A DNA stretch of 8,766 nt, taken from an uncultured Oscillospiraceae bacterium (GTDB lineage: Bacteria; Bacillota; Clostridia; Oscillospirales; Acutalibacteraceae). How positions within the stretch are numbered: position 1 is the first letter of the stretch; each line of letters opens with the position of its first letter. Positions 5,708 through 8,766 of the stretch are shown here, one piece after another. The translations under genes and the position numbers were made by a program. Location: the NCBI GenBank assembly GCA_902462665.1, contig CABQCM010000034.1, forward strand, positions 1-8,766, read 5' to 3'. The notes below the pieces were generated by a model. The model saw only the letters and a program-made list of their open reading frames with translations. It was not told where the DNA came from and made no database searches.

Positions 5708-6448
5708 ATGGCAGTAAAACAGACCGCGGGAAGAGACGCCTTAAACGATTTCGCGCCCAAGTTTGCACAGCTTAACGACGACGTATTGTTTGGCGAGGTG
5801 TGGTCAAGAGAGGATAAACTCTCCTTAAAAATACGTTCTATTGTTACGATATCGGCCCTCATCAGCAAAGGCATGGTCGACAGCTCTTTTCAGTACCATT
5901 TGGCGTCTGCCAAAATCAACGGCGTTACCAAAACAGAGATGGCCGAGATTTTGACGCATCTCGCCTTTTATGCAGGATGGCCGAATGCCTGGGCGGCATT
6001 TCGCATGGCAAAAGAAATTTATGCTGGCGACGACAGCGTCGAAGAACACGGCGGATTCTTTGGTCAGGGAGATCCCAACATCGCATACGCCAAATATTTT
6101 ACCGGAAACAGCTATTTAAAGCCGCTCACCGCGAATAAGTCGGGCGTGTTCATTGCCAACATTACCTTTGAGCCGGGCTGCCGCAATCATTGGCATATCC
6201 ATCGCGCATCGAAAGGAGGTGGTCAAATCCTACTCTGTGTGGACGGCCAAGGCTGGTATCAGGAAGAAGGAAACAAGGCGCAAAGCTTGCAGCCGGGCGA
6301 TGTGATAACCATCCCGGCTGGGGTCAAGCACTGGCATGGGGCAAAAGCAGATAGCTGGTTCAGTCACCTCGCTCTCGAGTGTCCGGGAGAAAACACTTCC
6401 ACCGAATGGTTGGAGCCGATCGCGGATGAATTATACGATAAATTATAA
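5708..6448 (+). CDS. Carboxymuconolactone-decarboxylase-like/cupin fusion protein
   Basis: A 246-residue two-domain protein. The N-terminal part (about 10-105) is a carboxymuconolactone-decarboxylase/AhpD-type helical domain, ending TEMAEILTHLAFYAGWPNAW. It lacks the CXXC of AhpD peroxidases, so it should not be called a peroxidase. The C-terminal part (about 135-230) is a single cupin barrel. Motif 1 has H163-I-H165 and Q173 in the place of the usual Glu; motif 2 has PGDVITIPAG and H208. A His-His-Gln-His metal site occurs in cupin hydroxynitrile lyases such as GtHNL, though here the His-Gln gap is longer. GAGGGGG lies 8 bases before the ATG, and the hydrolase stop is 16 bases upstream, so it is the third gene of the MerR-controlled operon. 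Reaction unknown. Confidence 0.9.
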   Translation: MAVKQTAGRDALNDFAPKFAQLNDDVLFGEVWSREDKLSLKIRSIVTISALISKGMVDSSFQYHLASAKINGVTKTEMAEILTHLAFYAGWPNAWAAFRMAKEIYAGDDSVEEHGGFFGQGDPNIAYAKYFTGNSYLKPLTANKSGVFIANITFEPGCRNHWHIHRASKGGGQILLCVDGQGWYQEEGNKAQSLQPGDVITIPAGVKHWHGAKADSWFSHLALECPGENTSTEWLEPIADELYDKL

Positions 6449-6493
6449 ATCAAGTGTTTTCCTATCCGATACAAACCAAAAGCCTCTTAAAGC

Positions 6494-6522
6494 TTGACAG
6501 ATGGAATAGTCTGTGTTAATAT
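6494..6522 (+). promoter_or_regulatory. Promoter of the DUF4180 gene with a possible operator
   Basis: A consensus TTGACA (6494-6499) is followed after 17 bases by TAATAT (6517-6522, 4 of 6). The region carries an inverted repeat ACAGA (6497-6501) with TCTGT (6510-6514), separated by 8 bases, which could be a repressor site. No obvious terminator separates it from the cupin gene, so some read-through from the upstream operon is possible. Confidence 0.55.
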
Positions 6523-6569
6523 TCATACTCCGCTCAACATGATACCGCCAATCGAAATGGGAGGATCGT

Positions 6570-6938
6570 ATGAATATAGAACACTTGACTGACAACGGGA
6601 CTGATATTGCGGTCATTTCCAGTGATCGGAAGATAATTGTCGACGTACAATCCGCTTTGGATATGGCAATGACCGTAAAGTATGAAACGAATACGACCAA
6701 AATTGTGATTGACAAAAACTTGATATGCGACGATTTCTTTATCCTTAGCACAGGAATTGCAGGCGAAATTCTTCAAAAGTTTATAAATTATCAAGTGAAA
6801 CTCGCGGTTTACGGCGACTATTCGCATTATACCAGTAAGCCGTTAAAAGACTTTATTTATGAATCCAATCAAGGGAAGGACTTCTTTTTTGTATCAACGA
6901 AAGAAGATGCGATTCAAAAGTTGACTTGCGCAGGATAA
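6570..6938 (+). CDS. DUF4180 domain protein
   Basis: A 122-residue small soluble protein that matches the DUF4180 family over its full length. Recognisable blocks are DVQSALDMAMTVKYET (25-40), DDFFILSTGIAGEILQKF (54-71), YQVKLAVYGDYSHYTSKPL (74-92) and KDFIYESNQGKDFFFV (93-108). The family has no assigned biochemical function that I know of, and none is inferred here. There is no signal peptide and no membrane helix. GGGAGG (6559-6564) lies 5 bases before the ATG. The gene looks more AT-rich than recD2 and the RACo-like gene. It is transcribed with the MerR operon direction but has its own promoter, and it ends before a strong terminator. Confidence 0.87.
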   Translation: MNIEHLTDNGTDIAVISSDRKIIVDVQSALDMAMTVKYETNTTKIVIDKNLICDDFFILSTGIAGEILQKFINYQVKLAVYGDYSHYTSKPLKDFIYESNQGKDFFFVSTKEDAIQKLTCAG

Positions 6939-6992
6939 AAACAAACCATTTCTTTTTTGTCGGTCAGCAGTCCAGCATGGGCCGCCTGGTTA

Positions 6993-7004
6993 GCCGATAT
7001 CGGC
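6993..7004. repeat. Perfect 12-bp palindrome GCCGATATCGGC
   Basis: The self-complementary GCCGATATCGGC lies between the DUF4180 stop and the terminator and is followed by a run of A. It has no loop, so it suits a dimeric protein site better than a hairpin. The 138 bases from 6939 to 7076 otherwise hold no gene I can support. Confidence 0.35.
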
Positions 7005-7076
7005 AAAAAAATTCAAAGCCTGAGCAATACTGGGAGCATTTCGAGATTGGCATGGTCGTTTATTGGTTTCGTGATA

Positions 7077-7113
7077 AAAAAAGAGCCTCTGACTCTATCA
7101 GAGGCTCTTTTTT
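7077..7113. terminator. Strong bidirectional rho-independent terminator
   Basis: A perfect 10-bp stem GAGCCTCTGA/TCAGAGGCTC (7083-7092 with 7098-7107) has loop CTCTA. It is flanked by six A on the left and six T on the right, so both strands end in a U tract. It sits between the converging DUF4180 and RACo-like genes and can terminate both. Confidence 0.95.
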
Positions 7114-7146
7114 CTACAATTATCATCCACTTTTGTGCTTCCCCGC

Positions 7147-8730
7147 TTATGACGGAAATAACATTCCCTCCACATAGGCATCCATAAAGACCGGGTCGGT
7201 AGACAGCTCGAGCGTCTCTACTTTCTTTGACAAATGCTCGCTTTGCTCCAGCATGGTGCGGCTGAGCAGAGTCATACAAGCTCCCGTTCCGGCCGCGTTG
7301 CCCAGCACGGTTGATTTTCCGGCAAAGCCGGGCAGAATCAACCCGATACGCTCGGCCGAGCGCACATCAATGCAGCTTCCAAAACCGCCCGCAATCAGAA
7401 AACGCTCTACCTGCCCAGCTTCCAGTCCCGCTTTGGCCAACAGCGCCGTCATACCGGCGCAGATGGCCGACTTCGCCAATTGAATGGTGCGCACATCCCG
7501 CTGGGTAATTGCCACCGAGGTCCCCGGCAACCGAAAAGCGGGGGAGTCGTCAATCTCGGTGATACAGTCCTCATAGCCGTGACCGTCTTCATTGAGATAT
7601 CCGCTCTCGTCCAGTACCCCAGCGTCAAGCAGCACGGCCAGCGCATCGACAATGCCCGAGCCGCAGATTCCCTTGGCCTCTCCCCCGTCCAGCACATGCG
7701 AGACAATGCGACCCTGCTCAAGCGTTACCCGGTGGATAGCCCCGCTGCGGGCGTTCATCCCGCAGTGCAGCCCCGCCCCCTCAAAGGCCGGGCCTGCGGC
7801 CGTCGAGCATCCATACAGTCGATCGTCGCAGCTCAGCACCATCTCCCCGTTGGTTCCAATATCACACAACAGCTCAATGCGGGGCTTGTTTGAGCTTGCC
7901 GGCTGCGCAAAACCAGCGGCCAAGGCCGCTGAGGTGATATCCCCGCCTACATAGGCCGAAATTACCCGGGTGAGGTAGACCGTCGCATTCGGGCGCAGCG
8001 CCAGGCCCAGACTTTCGGGAGATACCATACGTCCAAAGCTGTCATCCTGTCGAAAGGGGGCGGCGGCAATCGACGCGGGATTCTCGCCGCACAGCAGATA
8101 CAGCATGGCCGTATTGCCGGTAATCGTCAAGGCGTTAAGCTCTCCAACCGAAAAACCGGCCGAATCGCACAGGCTTTTTAACAGCTCAGCCAGCTCCGTG
8201 CGAACTGTCTCAGCCAGCCCCTGCGCGGCTCCATTCAAAGCCTTATCCAACCTGGAAATGACATCCGCTCCATACGAAGCCTGGGGGTTTTTGGCCGAGC
8301 CGGCCGCCAGCCGTATCCCATCCTCCAGACGATAAAGATATGCCGCCAGGGTTGTGGTACCAATATCCACGGCCGCACCCAAGCCGTGCGCCCAAGGTTC
8401 CGACACAAATTCCGGCAGCACTCCCTGGGTCAGAATGTGCTCTTTGCCCTCGTCGGTAGTCAGTTCTACCGTTACATCCCCCAGCACGGTCGCCATACAG
8501 GCAAACCGTACCCCCCGCTCCAGTTCCTCCGGTGAAAGCAAAGCGCGTTCCCGATCGGACGGCGGGGACAGCTCGCCGCGCGCTACGACGCGGCATTTGA
8601 GACATTGCTGCCGTCCCCCGCAGGGCATGTCGATCGGCAACCCCCGGCCGGCCAGTGCCTCACACAGCAACATGGGAGCAGATAACTCGATTATTTTTGT
8701 GCTGGCCGCCTGTCGAATGGTGCAATTCAT
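7147..8730 (-). CDS. RACo-like corrinoid activation protein, [2Fe-2S] ferredoxin plus ASKHA ATPase
   Basis: A 527-residue protein of the RACo (reductive activator of corrinoid enzymes) type. RACo uses ATP hydrolysis to return inactive Co(II) corrinoid proteins to the active Co(I) state. The N-terminal ferredoxin domain (about 1-90) has C37-X5-C43-X2-C46-X31-C78, a complete plant-type [2Fe-2S] ligand set. The ASKHA part has DIGTTT (122-127), SYGADVISR (152-160), DIGTNGEM (290-297), GPAFEGAG (313-320), GICGSG (354-359) and AGGFGS (447-452). It is shorter than characterised RACo proteins of about 600 or more residues, mainly in the linker and middle region, but every key motif is kept. ATG at 8728-8730 is used because the ferredoxin domain begins at once; the binding site is weak (AAGG four bases away). 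No corrinoid protein or methyltransferase is in this window, so its partner must lie elsewhere. Confidence 0.92.
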   Translation of the reverse strand: MNCTIRQAASTKIIELSAPMLLCEALAGRGLPIDMPCGGRQQCLKCRVVARGELSPPSDRERALLSPEELERGVRFACMATVLGDVTVELTTDEGKEHILTQGVLPEFVSEPWAHGLGAAVDIGTTTLAAYLYRLEDGIRLAAGSAKNPQASYGADVISRLDKALNGAAQGLAETVRTELAELLKSLCDSAGFSVGELNALTITGNTAMLYLLCGENPASIAAAPFRQDDSFGRMVSPESLGLALRPNATVYLTRVISAYVGGDITSAALAAGFAQPASSNKPRIELLCDIGTNGEMVLSCDDRLYGCSTAAGPAFEGAGLHCGMNARSGAIHRVTLEQGRIVSHVLDGGEAKGICGSGIVDALAVLLDAGVLDESGYLNEDGHGYEDCITEIDDSPAFRLPGTSVAITQRDVRTIQLAKSAICAGMTALLAKAGLEAGQVERFLIAGGFGSCIDVRSAERIGLILPGFAGKSTVLGNAAGTGACMTLLSRTMLEQSEHLSKKVETLELSTDPVFMDAYVEGMLFPS

Positions 8731-8731
8731 A

Positions 8732-8760
8732 TTGCCTTCACGCCTTTCAGATGGTATAAT
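8732..8760 (+). promoter_or_regulatory. Outward promoter at the right edge
   Basis: On the plus strand, TTGCCT (8732-8737), a 17-base spacer and TATAAT (8755-8760) preceded by TG (8752-8753) form an extended -10 promoter. It points away from the RACo-like gene and out of the window, so a divergent plus-strand transcript probably begins just past 8766. Confidence 0.6.
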
Positions 8761-8766
8761 GTCCGC

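Noticed and set aside
6212..6224. AAAGGAGGTGGTC inside the cupin gene, nearly the full anti-16S complement
   Set aside because: It encodes the glycine-rich loop (K-G-G-G) of the cupin site. The next in-frame start-like codon (GTG at 6239) is too far away for initiation, so it is probably coincidental, though ribosome pausing there is possible.
6449..6493. Terminator between the cupin and DUF4180 genes
   Set aside because: Only a 4-bp AAGC/GCTT match was found and there is no T run after it.

Overview
The window looks like the chromosome of a Gram-positive anaerobe of the Clostridia, probably near the Oscillospiraceae/Ruminococcaceae. Evidence: strong AGGAGG-type ribosome binding sites, clostridial-type promoters, a RecD2-TadA pair, a corrinoid-activator (RACo-like) ASKHA protein, and MerR, DUF4180 and carboxymuconolactone-decarboxylase/cupin proteins of the kind common in that group. 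No rRNA, tRNA or CRISPR array is visible. The genus call is inference only.

Layout, left to right. (1) 28-2871, minus strand: a recD2-tadA operon (RecD2-family helicase, then tRNA adenosine deaminase) from a near-consensus promoter at 2843-2871. A second possible minus-strand promoter at the left edge points out of the window. (2) 2836-3579, minus strand: the wreck of a cytidine-deaminase-like gene. It carries an in-frame TGA, has lost a zinc-ligand cysteine, and is split by a 273-bp element (3145-3417). That element has 27-bp terminal inverted repeats beginning with TA and two large internal hairpins that tile its interior, so it looks like a MITE able to fold as a three-way junction. (3) 3560-4045, minus strand: a MerR regulator of AdhR/NmlR type that overlaps the start of the dead deaminase gene. 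(4) 4078-6448, plus strand: a divergent three-gene operon encoding an iron-sulfur-flavoprotein-like protein, a YcjY-like alpha/beta hydrolase, and a carboxymuconolactone-decarboxylase-like/cupin fusion. Its promoter has the 19-bp spacer and dyad typical of MerR-activated promoters. (5) 6494-6938, plus strand: a DUF4180 gene with its own promoter. (6) 7077-7113: a strong bidirectional terminator between converging genes. (7) 7147-8730, minus strand: a RACo-like [2Fe-2S]/ASKHA ATPase that would reduce corrinoid proteins. A plus-strand promoter at 8732-8760 points out of the right edge.

How the genes may work together. The MerR protein has a cysteine at position 52, as in the aldehyde/electrophile sensor AdhR. 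It sits back to back with three redox or hydrolytic enzymes, so an inducible response to a reactive carbonyl, quinone or similar electrophile is the most economical reading. The deaminase was probably co-transcribed with merR and is now dead. Flanking genes (recD2-tadA and the RACo-like gene) read as more GC-rich than the block at about 3560-7110, which suggests an accessory insert between them. That is by-eye only.
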